From Pararge aegeria (Eukaryota; Arthropoda; Insecta; Lepidoptera; Nymphalidae): 64,000 bases of DNA. Position numbers and translations under genes: made by a program. Position 1 is the stretch's first letter. Every line of letters starts with the position of its first letter. The stretch lies in contig NC_053200.1 in assembly GCF_905163445.1 (NCBI RefSeq), forward strand, positions 10,726,001-10,790,000, written 5' to 3'. The notes beneath the pieces are model-generated. The model did no database searches and was not told the origin of the DNA. It saw only the letters and a program-made list of their open reading frames with translations. Shown piece by piece: positions 23,028-34,650 of the stretch.

Positions 23028-23110
23028 ATCCTCGCTGGCGTTCGGCCAAATAGCCTGCACTGGCACCTAGTTACACGCCGCCGGATGTTGCCGACTTGCA
23101 TGCCGGCCGT
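23028..23110. repeat. Short dispersed repeat, family O, copy 2
   Basis: Partner of 21895-21985; GC-rich (acgccgccggatgttgccga). Confidence 0.4.
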
Positions 23111-23379
23111 GAGCTCTGCGGTCTTCATCAACATTAGAGTGTGTGAATACAAAAATAGTTATACGATATTTTGTTAACTCTGGAAAATTGCCTTAACGTA
23201 CATCGTGTTTGTTTACAAAATGAGGTTTATCAAGGGCTTTTGAATTTTTGATTAACACTGCACACTACGTATTTAACAAATACATAGTCTTTAATTTCAT
23301 ATTTTGCTGTCTATAAAAAGTTGCCTGCTGTGTCTCTTTTTATCTTTATGCTTGGCCAAACAATGCTGTATACTTGTAT

Positions 23380-23410
23380 GCCCGTTTTCACTAACGACGA
23401 AAAGTAGTTT
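23380..23410. mobile_element. MITE end, family K
   Basis: tgcccgttttcactaacgac matches the terminal repeat of the MITE at 37783-38062. The other end was not found nearby. Confidence 0.45.
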
Positions 23411-23504
23411 AGATTTTAAGGTAAAGAGAGATACGTACCTTTCTTTCTAAATATTTATCTTTACAAAACACTACTGACTTTTAAAAAAAATATTTTTATC
23501 ATAT

Positions 23505-23640
23505 TTCATACCCCCATTTCACCTATTTAAACACAAAGGTAGTCTTGTCTTTTTATTCCGCTACCAGTTTGCCCTTAACTGCATTCTGAGGTTGTATGTG
23601 TCCAAAGTGGTAGCGGGCTAAGCTATTAGCAGAAAGATAG
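23505..23640 (-). mobile_element. SINE fragment, family D, reverse
   Basis: ttccgctaccagtttgccct, then aactgcattctgagg, then gtggtagcgggctaagctat parallels 25406-25500. Head absent. Confidence 0.55.
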
Positions 23641-25405
23641 TTGATGTCAGACAAGCGGTCGGTTATAATAAATGCAGAAACAAATACAACACGTCTTTTT
23701 GTGCTATGGCCAGTGCCGGATCTAGACTAAATGATGCCCTAAGCAATCCGCGCACGTGGTCTCCACTCGTAGAATACATTATTCTTCTCTTTCTCTTTCT
23801 TCTCTTATATTTATTTTTGCGTTCGGATAATAACAAATATGTAAGATAGACAAAAAATACGTGGGGTATGTAGAACAATAAAATCATCATTTTATTAAAA
23901 TTCAAAAATTCAAAATTCATATTACAGTTTACAATCTTTAAAATTAACTATCTTGTGAGATATGAGAGCGGAGCCTACTTCCAAGTAGCCTTGTCGTTAA
24001 GAAATGCATTACCCGTATAGTAACCACGATTTATTAAATGGGAATCATATTATAAAAGCAAATACTCAAACCCACAAATGACTTCTGCACTTTTACAATA
24101 CGCAGATGTCACTAACTTTTGTCCATTCCGAGTAAAGCGGTTGTTTATATTTACTTTTCGGGTATAAAGAGCAGTTGTTTCACAAATACTATATTGTTCT
24201 AAATATATTGTAAAGCTACTGTTAGTATACCTATTTCTAAATTCACATTCACGTGGCTTAAGTTTATAGACCGTACAGCTCTTTTTTAATTATCAGCAGC
24301 TTTGCCACACTATGAACGTACGCAAAGTTAACAAGCCTAGCTGTTTCTATGTCAGTAAACTAAATCTAAATCCTATAAATTTATCGATATTTTGACCCAG
24401 TCAGTCCCATCGTTCAATGAAACTAGGTCGAAATATCGAAATATTAAATCCCTAAATATTATCGTGGTATGTACCCGTTGAACTATATTTAAGAAATGTT
24501 GATTAACCAGCAGAATCTTAGTTTAAAATCTTAAAAAAAACAAAATGGTATTTTATAACCCCATTTCACCAATTTTAACACAAAGGTAGTCAATGCCTCT
24601 CTTTTTGTTTTAATATACGAGCTCGTGACAATCGATTTAGCCGTTCCAAATATTAGTCCGGACAAACAGACACACGTTTTAAAATGCATAGTTAAGTCAT
24701 GCTAGTCATAAAACGAATTTGTAATTTACAGTAATTTCAGACAAACAAGTTTTATTTATTTATTTGTATTTAAGACGTAAAATACAGATAGATATTTCAA
24801 TTTTATTTCCTTGCCTATAACTCAATTCAGGATGTCACTAGCACATAATTAAAAACATACAGAAATCGTGTACACAACTAATATTGAAGCATCAAAAACC
24901 ACTCCAGTTTAGAACGGTTTCTCGAACAAACGGTTAGTCACTTCATACCATTTAGCAGATGACAGTAATTATTTTACCTCTAAAGTTCTGAACTTTCACC
25001 ATGAAATGGGAAAATGGGAAAAAGTTTGGGAGCTAGCAACATTCTGTGGGTGTAAAGTGAGACGTGCGCGGGGCGTTTTCACTGTTTTTGGTCACACTGC
25101 ATACAATAATGGCTAAATGAGCATTCTGTAAGTTTTTTAATTCAATGGTCACGAGCTAAGAAAAGCTTGACAAGTTTATTTTAAAAGTTTTCTACAGTAG
25201 AGAACCGTGGGAGACAGCAAATTGACTTACTGAAAAGTCCAGAGGACGTTATCGGATTCCGGGTAAACTGCAACTTACCTGAAATACAGAAAAGTAACAT
25301 TTATTAAATTTTCACAACGTAATCGTACGTCTAAATAAAATATATCGCCTTTACTGTAAATGATGTCCTTGTCACTGGCTTGGATACGTCGAATGAGATA
25401 TTTTT
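23641..25405. other. Anonymous AT-rich DNA
   Basis: 24543-24605 (ccccatttcaccaattttaa, then cacaaaggtagtcaatgcct) repeats 23513-23550, so a short unclassified repeat occurs twice. No coding signal. Confidence 0.45.
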
Positions 25406-25717
25406 ATCCCACTACAGGTTAGCCCTTGTCTGCAATCTCACCTGGAGGTAAGTGATGATGCAGTCTAAGATGGTAGCGGGCTAACTTGTTAGGGAGTATG
25501 GTAGTCATAACTCCTAATCGGCTTCTACGCGACATCGCAGTGCTACACTAAATCCCTTTGCGATACGTCTGGTGGTAACTAGCCACGGCCAAAGCCTTCC
25601 ACTAGACCAGACAAGAAAAAATTCAGAAATAATAAATTTTCATATTGCCTGTGCCGGGAATCGAACCCGGGACGTCCTACTTAAATTCACAGTGCTCACC
25701 GTTGCGCCAGGGGGTCT
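25406..25717 (-). mobile_element. tRNA-headed SINE, family D, near full length
   Basis: The minus-strand head at 25650-25717 reads gaccccctggcgcaacggtg (A box) and cgggttcgattcccggcaca (B box). The body includes cttctacgcgacatcgcagt and ggtggtaactagccacggcc; the tail block ccactacaggttagcccttg is at the left. This is the best template for the family in the window. Confidence 0.85.
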
Positions 25718-25729
25718 TCAAGAAGAGTG

Positions 25730-25960
25730 CCGTGAATCGCGCACGACATGACATGAGACATGCGGCGCGTGCGACTGTCGCTATTGAAGATATTAAACAG
25801 TAACTAATAAAAGACTTTTTGCAGTATGGTGACGGCAGATCAGAACCGTTGTCACATCACCTTCTTTTCCAGCGGTTGTCGTACGTTGGAGACTAGGGGC
25901 ATATATTTAAAAACGGGTAGCAGCGTCCACTGTTCCATTACTATCATCTACTGCGATTAT
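25730..25960 (+). repeat. Dispersed repeat, family H
   Basis: gtgacggcagatcagaaccg, then tccagcggttgtcgtacg, then aacgggtagcagcgtccact, in the order seen at 58930-59110. Class not resolved. Confidence 0.55.
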
Positions 25961-26562
25961 CATTGATAAAAATACTTTTTTAAGTCTTAGGTAAAAATAA
26001 GAGCGCGACTGATGCGCCAATAATTCCAGTAGTGGACTTATGTAGGTTGTGACCGGTAATTCTGACTATAATAAAAATACCATTTTGTGACCATTTTGGG
26101 ATCATCACCGTTCCTATAATTGTTGTGTAGACTATAAGTTGTATTTAAATTCTAGTGTGTGTATATCGAAATAAAAGTTTCTTGCGAAAGCGAAATCTTG
26201 AGGAACAGCTTTATCTGTCATACAGTAGAGTTTACAAAGTTTTTTCAACAGAGTAAGCATTGTGCAGGAAGATGGCAACAATGGGCAAAATCTTCCCTAA
26301 AAATTATACAAACACATTAGGTAAGGTAAGTTTGTGTTTTGTGCATGTTTTATAAAATAAATAAAATAAAATAAAAAATTAAAAAGCCATTTATTCTACT
26401 ACCATAATTATAATTTTCTGTTAAGATTAATATTATTGTTAATATTTCATATTGTTATTATACAACATTATGTATTAATTAATTTATTCCTTCACTTTAA
26501 TTCACAGCTTATTTATAAACATTATACTCAATTATAATACTTAAAAGAATGCACTATTTTAT
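25961..26562. other. Anonymous AT-rich DNA
   Basis: An (AAATA)n-like run lies at about 26354-26385. Nothing else recognised. Confidence 0.45.
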
Positions 26563-26662
26563 TTGGAAGATCTGTTTGGTGTGGAGTATAAGGATTGAAG
26601 AAATTATAAATCCTGCGTTTCGCGAAGTATAGCAAATACGGCTTAATTTTCATAATACATGC
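26563..26662. mobile_element. Foldback MITE terminal fragment, family A
   Basis: ggaagatctgtttggtgtgg, then agtataaggattgaagaaat, then cggcttaattttcataatac: the right arm of the element, as at 43168-43285 but lacking the ttacacca..ctcctg block. Confidence 0.7.
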
Positions 26663-28140
26663 ACAAATCACAAACTTGATCGCGCCATATACTCGTACCT
26701 ATAAGTAAACTTGGAAGACAGGAAAAATAAAGCTGAGCTCTAATTGCTTGAACAGATAGCCGATTTATCCAAAATTAATCCGCTCTCAAGGCCTCTGAAA
26801 AACCACTGCCTGGCTATATTATATTTGAAAGACATTTGAAAGCTGATGAAATATTCATTGATATTACATTTTTCTGTCTTCCAGGTATCTTCTACCTGTA
26901 ATGTGATGATGATTATAGTTGACATTTAAATCGGTACACCGCCAAAATGGATTTTGTGAAGCAAATTGTTACGTTTCCATTTTCAGGAATAGTCAATTTT
27001 TTCTAACGCCCTAAGGTAAAGAGTGTTATGATGTAAATGCCATTGGAAATTAGGTTAGTAGCTCAAAATAGTGCAAGCACGACACACCGCGCCAGATGCG
27101 ACAACACGCCTCAATACTATGAATATATACGAGTACCTACGACATACGAATGCCGCGGGGGATTCAAAATTGAATACGCGAATCATAAAGGTTAACCTCT
27201 CAAGAAACATTCAGGAAATGTATGAATCCGCTATTAAGATCTTGAGAGTGGTTTGTGTCCAACTCAATGAATTTTCACAGGTTTCACAGATCGCATAGTG
27301 GCTTATGCGATCTGTGAAATCTGCGCGCGGTGAATCTGCGGCGCGATGGTCGCGCGCTTTTATTTTATCGGCCGCGAGTTCAAGTTAAGGACTCCATCAA
27401 ATCTATTGAAAGTTCTGCTTTGAAACTCATGAAACTTAAAATCCTGTGTTTGTGAGTGTGTAACTTAAGTACGTTTGTTTTTTTATCCGTTCTTTAATGT
27501 CGTAACTTTTTTACAGTTTCCTTTATTAAATTTTAATATTTCATTAATCCAAAAGATATATTCAAAAATGGTAATTTTTTGAAGTCCTTTAAACGTCTGA
27601 AATGAGGAACGTATTTTCATTTGAAAAGCAGGATTTAGTATGAAAACACATTGAAAATAATATTACCCGCGTTTTCATCCGGATGAATATGACGTCAAAA
27701 TATGATTAATTCATTTTCCCTCGCTCTTTTCCCCGCTTTTCCTCATTATCTAGATGGAGTGCACTGGCACTAAGTGCACGGCATTTTGCCAGCTAAGTTT
27801 TTGGTTTAGCTCCCATTTTTAGAGTTCCGCACTTCCAAATCATCAAAATGTCATCAAGTTCGTGATATTTCTTTCGAGATTTATTTAAAATCAGGATATT
27901 ATGTAAGCTTAAAATTGACGAAATATTATAAGACTGGGTGGTTTTGAACCTTTGGTGCTTACGCACGCCTTCACAGCTGATTCAATCTAAGAGAAGTGTT
28001 GCATAGATATAAGTTGCACCCTAGAGCCGTCTCTAGGATACTTTTTATTCCGGGGAAACTAAAGGTTACTCTGCGTTAAAAAGTCTAAACTAACATATTG
28101 GAAGAACGGAGCCACAGCTACCCCAGACTTCCATAATTAT
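26663..28140. other. Unassigned DNA with a GC-rich hairpin
   Basis: 27071-27298 is a 75-codon open frame with no recognisable domain. A hairpin with 16-bp arms (27282-27297 and 27304-27319) overlaps its end, followed by a CG-rich patch at 27322-27375. No gene call. Confidence 0.4.
27282..27319. repeat. Perfect 16-bp hairpin, 6-nt loop
   Basis: Arms 27282-27297 and 27304-27319, loop gtggct. The adjoining sequence is CpG-rich, unlike its surroundings. Confidence 0.88.
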
Positions 28141-28146
28141 ATTATA

Positions 28147-28625
28147 ATAGCTGTTGCCCCCAACTTCGTCCGCGTTTGTTTTTCTTTTTAAAGCATATTT
28201 CTAAGTTGTGCATGTTTAGGAAACCAGGTTTAGTTTTAAAAAGAACTTACGTTTTGTTCAGGTGTGACACTTTAGCTTTCTTTTGGCGAAGAAATGGTTA
28301 AAATCGGTCCAGAACTTTCGAAGCATACTCGGTACTAACTAAAAAAGGTTTTCTATTTATAATATTATCACCTATAGAAATGCGAATTGTTCCATAATAT
28401 TTCCAGCTTAACTACTACTCAAATCTTCATAAACTTTGTCACAGTTGCATCCTGAAGATGGAAAAATGTATCGGAAAAACATTCACGCTCCACCAACCAC
28501 CAACCTTTGCCACCCATCTAAGGGCTAGCAGCTATCCTGACGAAATTTTGTCCCCAGGAAAACAAACCATACCCGTGGATTTACCGAAGCATTCGCCGCC
28601 AAAGTTGCGGAAAAAAGCTAGTTAA
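28147..28625 (+). mobile_element. LINE 3'-end-like repeats, family G, probably two in series
   Basis: The first starts at tagctgttgcccccaacttc, then gtccgcgtttg. A second related body follows from about 28390, with agcttaactactactcaaat, then accaacctttgccacc. Non-coding, decayed. Confidence 0.5.
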
Positions 28626-28744
28626 GATACTTCGATATAGGCAAAATTTCCACCATTATCTGTAACCAATATAATTTATGAAATTCTTAATGATAAGATT
28701 GCTTCAAGGCACCCGATTTATTTACCGACACGATAGATTTTTTT

Positions 28745-29225
28745 TTTTAAATATATAGACAAGTGCTTGGCTGCAATCATACCTGATCTTAAATAAAGAT
28801 GCAGCCTAAGATGGAGCACGCTTGCCTAGAAAATGCCTATTCACTCTTGATTTGAAGGTACCCAAATTATAGGTATCGGGGAAGACGGAAGATGGGAGGG
28901 CATTCCAGGCATTTGCGGTGCGGATCAGAAAGGAAGAAGCAAAATTCTTCGTACGTGTTGATGGTATTTCAAAAACGTAACGGTGCAGATTCTTTCGGTA
29001 CCTCGCAGTTCGATGGTAGAAAGGAGATGATTTAACCAAATCGAATAGCTCCTGAGCACACTCTCCGAAATGTAGTTTGTAGAACAGCTAGACAGGCAAC
29101 CTTGCGCCGGTGTTCAAGACTTTGAAGTCTACTGACTACAAGGTCGTTGCCAATGAGTCTCCTAGCACGACGATCCACCGAATCAAAAGCATCGAGCTTG
29201 TACTTGGCCACAAATACAAACTCGA
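28745..29225 (-). pseudogene. Jockey/CR1-like LINE, C-terminal part of ORF2 with a frameshift
   Basis: Reading on the minus strand from 29220, one frame gives KYKLDAFDSVDRRARRLIGN, followed by DLVVSRLQSLEHRRKVACLA. The next frame continues KLHFGECAQELFDLVKSSPF, then HRTARYRK..YVFEIPSTRTKNF, RTANAWNALPSSVFPDTYNL and a terminal GKRAPS with a stop at 28806-28808. The frame change near 29070 behaves like a single-base loss. The family is a lepidopteran non-LTR reverse transcriptase; these residues lie after the RT catalytic motifs, which are absent. The 3' UTR and an A/T run (28740-28750) lie at the left, so the insertion is 5'-truncated. Confidence 0.8.
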
Positions 29226-29425
29226 TTCTTACATAGCCATCCCAATTTATCCAAATTAATGTTAAAATATAAAATCTAAATTGTTTATATCTGAGAAGAG
29301 CAACTGCTGAGTTACTCGCCGGTTCCTTCTCGTTAGAATTTGCTTTCCGAACCGGTAGTAGTCTCTACAAACAGACAGACTTAAAAGTGCTTATAGAGTA
29401 AGCCTACTTGAAACATACCGAAATT
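29220..29425 (+). mobile_element. LINE 3'-end fragment related to family F
   Basis: gagaagagcaactgctgagt, then tcgccggttccttctcgtta, ending gtaagcctacttgaaacata, as in 34180-34330 (reverse). It lies head to head with the frameshifted LINE fragment at 28745-29225. Confidence 0.55.
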
Positions 29426-29950
29426 AATTGCGTTTTTTTTTAAACTAATTTGCCTCACAATATATTCAGTCATGGGATTACGGATCAAAGTAGCCGTCGC
29501 TTAACAAAGCTAACTTTGGAGCTACACTTACTGAAAGTAGGCCATACTACCCACAATTTCATTCACTTTCTCTGAAAAAACCTCTAGAACAACACTCATT
29601 GTATCACAAAAAAGGCACTACGACACCCCTCAGGGTGAGGGCTGTTGAGATAATCTCTTTTGTGGCATCTCACACGAGTGGCCCTAACTTAGTGCTGCGT
29701 CAGCAATTTGTCTTGTTTAACATTAATTTGAGTTTTTAAATTGACCTTAAGAATACGCGAAATGAAATTAATATTTATTGTGTTTTTGGTTCCCTAGTCT
29801 ATATTCCCTTAGTCGCCACACTAAAACAACTAGCAAGTGGGAAAAAGGTAAAATAACGTTCGAGTACCAAAAAGGAGGTTACCCCTGTTTTTTTTAATTC
29901 GAAACTTTACTTAGCACACAATCGATAGATTTGCGGTGGCACCAGATTCT
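29426..29950. other. Anonymous DNA
   Basis: No recognised repeat or coding signal. Confidence 0.45.
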
Positions 29951-29954
29951 ACTA

Positions 29955-30208
29955 TTATAGTCAAATAAATAAATAAACGAATATACTACGACAATACATC
30001 GCCATCTAGTACCAAATTAAGCGAAGCTTGTGTTAGATGACTGATGAGTATTTTATGAATAATATACATAAATACTTATAAAATACAGATAAACATTTAA
30101 CACTGAAAAAATGTTTATCACACAAAGATTTTACAGTTGTGGGAATCGAACCCGCGGCCTAAGACTCAGAAAGTAGGGTCGCTGCTCACTGTGCCAATCG
30201 GCCGTCAA
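29955..30208 (-). mobile_element. tRNA-headed SINE, family B, near full length
   Basis: The minus-strand head reads gacggccgattggcacagtg, with B box gggttcgattcccac; body and (AAAT)n tail (29964-29977 on the plus strand) as in 56262-56500. A small deletion removes the gggtac motif from the body. Confidence 0.82.
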
Positions 30209-30800
30209 AGTTGTTACTGCTATCTGTCAATCACGAAATTCTCATAATCTATGGAAGAGTTCAGCTCCCTACAGAGAAAGCCGTAGTCCCCTGCTACTTA
30301 CTTATTCAGGAACACAACCGAATAGTAGCAAAATATAAATAGGTACGAGTAATTTATCTCTACTACTAGACAGTTTTAAATGTAAACAGAACGACCCAAT
30401 CGGGTCCCTATATAACAACACTTAGCTATATTTTCATGATCTCACATTGAGCAGGGATAGCCCAGTGTCACATGGAATTAGATTTTTTTTTAAGTATAAG
30501 TATAAACTGAGTGCTATAAAAGTAAGGATTTTATTGAGGACAATCTAAATGTTATTTTTTATGGAGTAGTTCGCAATGCTTTAATTAAATCAAACCATAA
30601 TTTATCTTAGTTTAAAATCGGAAAAACAGCAAGAGCGCCGCAGTAACCTTCATCAATACCTAAATGTATACGGGAACCTGCCTGAACGTAATGCAAAGAC
30701 ACGCCGCGTTGCTCCAATGGGGGTTAGGTTAGATTAAGTTATAATAACGGCTTTATGTGTTCTCCGACGGTGGTTTTAAATCGCCAATTCCTAACTCCAG
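30209..30800. other. Anonymous DNA
   Basis: No recognised repeat or coding signal. Confidence 0.45.
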
Positions 30801-30804
30801 GTTG

Positions 30805-30960
30805 GAACTAAAAACCCTTTATTAGAAAATACGCAATAACTTTTACTATATTTTTTGACCTGAATCGGAATTCGTACCGAGAACCTCGTGATTTGTAGTT
30901 GAACATGCTAAGCACAGCAACGGTATGAGGTAGTTTCAGAGTAACATACTCAACTGCATC
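30805..30960 (-). mobile_element. tRNA-like SINE, family S, decayed
   Basis: gaatcggaattcgtaccgag, then aacctcgtgatttgtagttg resembles the minus-strand head at 57255-57330 with a damaged B box; the A/T-rich body upstream also parallels it. Shorter and more diverged than that copy. Confidence 0.5.
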
Positions 30961-33560
30961 CGTTTCAGTAGTAAGTCCAAGTCGGCTAATTAAGGTAGGC
31001 GTCATGAATCATGAAGCAAGGCAGAACAGTTGCAATCCATTAAGGGGTCGGAGGATTACGCTTGTTGTGTGACGCGACCCTCATATAGGATTATGTGCTA
31101 CCCTAACCGGTATTTACATTTGCCCATCTAGGTTGCAGGAAGGTAGAAATGGGCACGGGAGATGAGTAACACATGATTGTTTTTCTTTTTACTGGCTTCT
31201 CGATCTCTTAGGTTAAATTTAACCCTCTTTATGGCCGTACGGTGATATACCTTTGCCTTTTCCCTACGGGAAAGAATAAAGAGAAAAAAAACCCACTTCA
31301 ACAATTATATTTATGTATATATTTTCATTCAGTTGACAGTCAATCGGGTGGCAATGCAATATTGTTATGGCAATTATCTGTTTGTAGGAGCGGGAAGGTG
31401 GCTTAGGTGTTTTTTTTATAGTATTAATTATAAAACCGGTATCAAACTAAGAAAAAGTCCTCAAGTATATTCATATAGTACACGACCTAATATAAAAGTG
31501 ACTAGCTGATAGAGAATCTTGGGAAAAAAATTAAGAGCCTAAACTTTGATCAAACATTTTAGATTATTTTGAAACGTTCATTCATATTTTCCCATTATTA
31601 TAAGGTAATGGTGATAATTAAATGCGTTTACTTATATCAAAGGCAAAGCAAATTGCAATACCCGTGTTATTCCTGAGTATTTAATTAATTATATTTTTGT
31701 GTTTCTCTGATTATAGTAATTTGGTTCCTAAGTTAAATGTGTCTTTTTATTTCATTTTTGTTTTGACTGTTTTATTACCACTATGGGATTTTGCATTAAC
31801 TTGCAATGAGAATTAATTTACAATTATAATTAGGTACAGACAAGACTATCACTCATAGTAATTGGTACATTGTATCGCCCTATTGCTCCTCGTAATAATA
31901 TGTGGATAATGCTGTAGATTAAATACTTAAATACATAACCACTCTTTTATATTCAAATTTAAGTGCTATTGTTATAGTAGGTAATTTTTTTTTTGCCCCA
32001 AATAAATAAAATAAAATAAAAGCTTTTCAAAGGGTTTTAAACGAGTGAGTCAAGCATTATTTGATATGATAAATTATAACTCATAATACTGATATCTTTT
32101 AATAATACCAGCGGCAAAAACCAGGCATTTTCTACATCATTAGACAGACGACCAAGTATGACACGAATGACTGATACGAATTGCACAAGAAGCGTATTGG
32201 GTTACTTCTTACACCACTGACCAATGAAGTCTGGATAAGCCATAAAATAGTTTATTTTTCCTATAAAAGTGTCCGCTGCTATGAAAAGCGAGATTAAAAG
32301 GAAGATTAATTCATTTAGTTAGAAAATATCAAACCCTGACCATATTACTATTTATAGATATAAAGACAATTTTAGTGTGCCTCGCAATCCCGAAAATGGA
32401 CGGACTGTATATCTATTCTTATTCTTTCCTCAATATAGTGATGGTAAAAAAAAAAGAAACAAAGAAATAGCTAAAGATCAAAACAAAAAAACTTTTGTTT
32501 GGCAATTGCAAATACGAATTTCTTTCAACAGGTGGCGTTCAGGTGGTACGTAGTTCTTCCGATCATCTAGTTATCTAATATTTTATCTTTTAAAATTATA
32601 CCTTTTTGTTCAAAGATCAATAAAATCCCGTTGAATGCCAGATGAGGGTATATTTAAAATCAAAAAAAGTAAAGTTATAGAACAAAATTTATACAATGAA
32701 GGATAAAGATGGTAGTGTTTTTCCAGATAGCATGACTGTATGTTTATCATTTGGAGTTACCAGTACTTTGGTAAAGAGTATCGTGTTCTTCTAACATTAT
32801 CGCAGTTTAAAGATTAAGTTATGGAAATAGCCGGAGGTAGCGCATCGTTGCTTCGGCTACATTATTCTAGAATCGACAGTAGCGCGGTCAATGTTAGAAC
32901 ACTTTTTAGTCAGGCTGTCGACTACAGTAGTGTTTATATGTTTGTCGACATAAACCTTATTTACAGTGATTACTTTCATTATGTTATTCATATTTACATC
33001 GATACTTATATTATGAATGCGAAAGTTTTTATGGATTTTTGTTTCTTAATCTTGCTATCTAACGACTGAATAAATTTGGTTAAAATTTAGCACAGAATTA
33101 GATTATGGTTTGGTATAGCAGATAGGTTTACCTTTTATCCCATAAAAGTACTCCGTGGGATAAATTAGTCTTTCTGTCTCTCAGAGCTAGAGCTCTACAT
33201 GTTTTTTTTAGCATCGTGATAGTTCATTAAAATATTCCACGCGAACAAAGTCATTCGCCTTGTTATACATTTTGTGTAAGCACAAATGACATCGCCATAT
33301 TATGTTAAACAACTCGCCGACCACATTATAAAATCCCATAGTAAGTATAGGTAATACACAACTATGGTTATTGTTAAAGTGCAACGTATGTTCTTGAATG
33401 AAACATTATAAGGACATATTTTATGGTTTTAAAGATCTAATTCCATTTTCTAAATTCAGTGAGAATTATGAGGTGGGTGTTATGGCTACATTACGTATTC
33501 AGGACACCGGCATTGACTTATATTGGGTTGATGGAAACTACGTGCCGTGTCGAACATTTT
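30961..33560. other. Anonymous DNA, about 2.6 kb
   Basis: 31190-31290 (cgatctcttaggttaaattt, then ccgtacggtgatatacct) may be an old repeat. The 82-codon frame at 32821-33069 is not recognisable. 33105-33165 (ttttatcccataaaagtact) resembles the interior of family G (62050-62070, reverse). No gene supported. Confidence 0.4.
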
Positions 33561-33574
33561 GCATTTATATTATA

Positions 33575-33661
33575 TATTTACGACCTCTGTGCCGCTGCGG
33601 TTTATGTTGTGGTCTGATAAATGAGAGGCTCCGGGTTCATTTCCCGGATGGGACTCTTTAA
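33575..33661 (+). mobile_element. tRNA-like SINE head
   Basis: cctctgtgccgctgcggttt (A-box position), then aggctccgggttcatttccc (B box). The sequence after it is not a recognisable SINE body. A frame of 87 codons (33398-33661) runs across it and is probably not a gene. Confidence 0.5.
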
Positions 33662-34179
33662 ACATCTGTAATGACAAAATCTGATGTGTTGTAACCAAAG
33701 GTATACAGGTACCTAACTGGGACAAATAAATAGTTTTTATTAGTCCTACTTACGGAGTATAGCTGGTAAACACCATAAAATCGCTATATTCTAGACACAG
33801 TTATCTTCTAACTTTAAAGCCATCAATTGAATGATATGTGATTTCTTAGCGCAAGCAAGATTGAAAATGTACTACAACTACTTCTTTATTCAGATTTTAA
33901 ATCACAGTGCAAGATTCATACTTTTCTTTCAATGAAGAACCTCACACTAGCCACCTACCCTACGGTTGTATGCGGTTTAAATGTCTTAAATAATAATTAT
34001 ATACATTAATTAAATAAAATATATTTAACGGATGATCTGACATATTTAGTCAACAACAGTCGAGCGGACCATAACAAATAAGCACCCCAGCTGTTTATAA
34101 TCTAGTTGGGCATACTCCGACAAAAACGCGCATTAGTTCCGCCATTTATATATACATATATAATGTAGTTTAACCTACA
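33662..34179. other. Anonymous AT-rich DNA
   Basis: No recognised repeat or coding signal. Confidence 0.45.
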
Positions 34180-34330
34180 AATTCAAAAAATTCAAAATTC
34201 ATTTATTTCAAATAGACCTAATAATATAAGCACTTTTGAAACGTCAAGTATGCCTGTGTGTAGTGACTCTACCACCGGAAGGCAGATTCTACCGAGAACA
34301 AGCCGGCAAGAAACTTAAATAACATAATAA
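34180..34330 (-). mobile_element. LINE 3' end, family F type, reverse
   Basis: aattcaaaaaattcaaaatt, then catttatttcaaatagacct, then accgagaacaagccggcaag. This reverse-complement layout matches the Jockey/CR1-like 3' end, with its tail at the left. Confidence 0.6.
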
Positions 34331-34650
34331 ATAACTTAAATAACAATTTTATAATTTTTAACTCAACATCAACCATTTACATTTTACATTTTAACATTCA
34401 TACGTTTATACTTACATGTCAAAACACATTTATTACAGCGGGGATGCTATACAACTGATGAATTTCTTAGTGACAAGGTTGCTTAGGATTAAACCGGTCA
34501 GCTTCCACCTCTTGTAAGACCGAATAATAATTGCAATAATACGTCGTTTTCGTCGAAATAAATGAATTTTCAATTTTGTATATTAACTCGCTTCTGATTC
34601 GGCCGCGCGTTGTTGGGGTTTTCTCGTATTTCGTTAAATTATTCGGTATT

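Noticed and set aside
25650..25717. tRNA gene candidate on the minus strand
   Set aside because: A and B boxes are present, but there is no acceptor-stem pairing or anticodon arm, and the same head recurs attached to a SINE body at 14820-14884.
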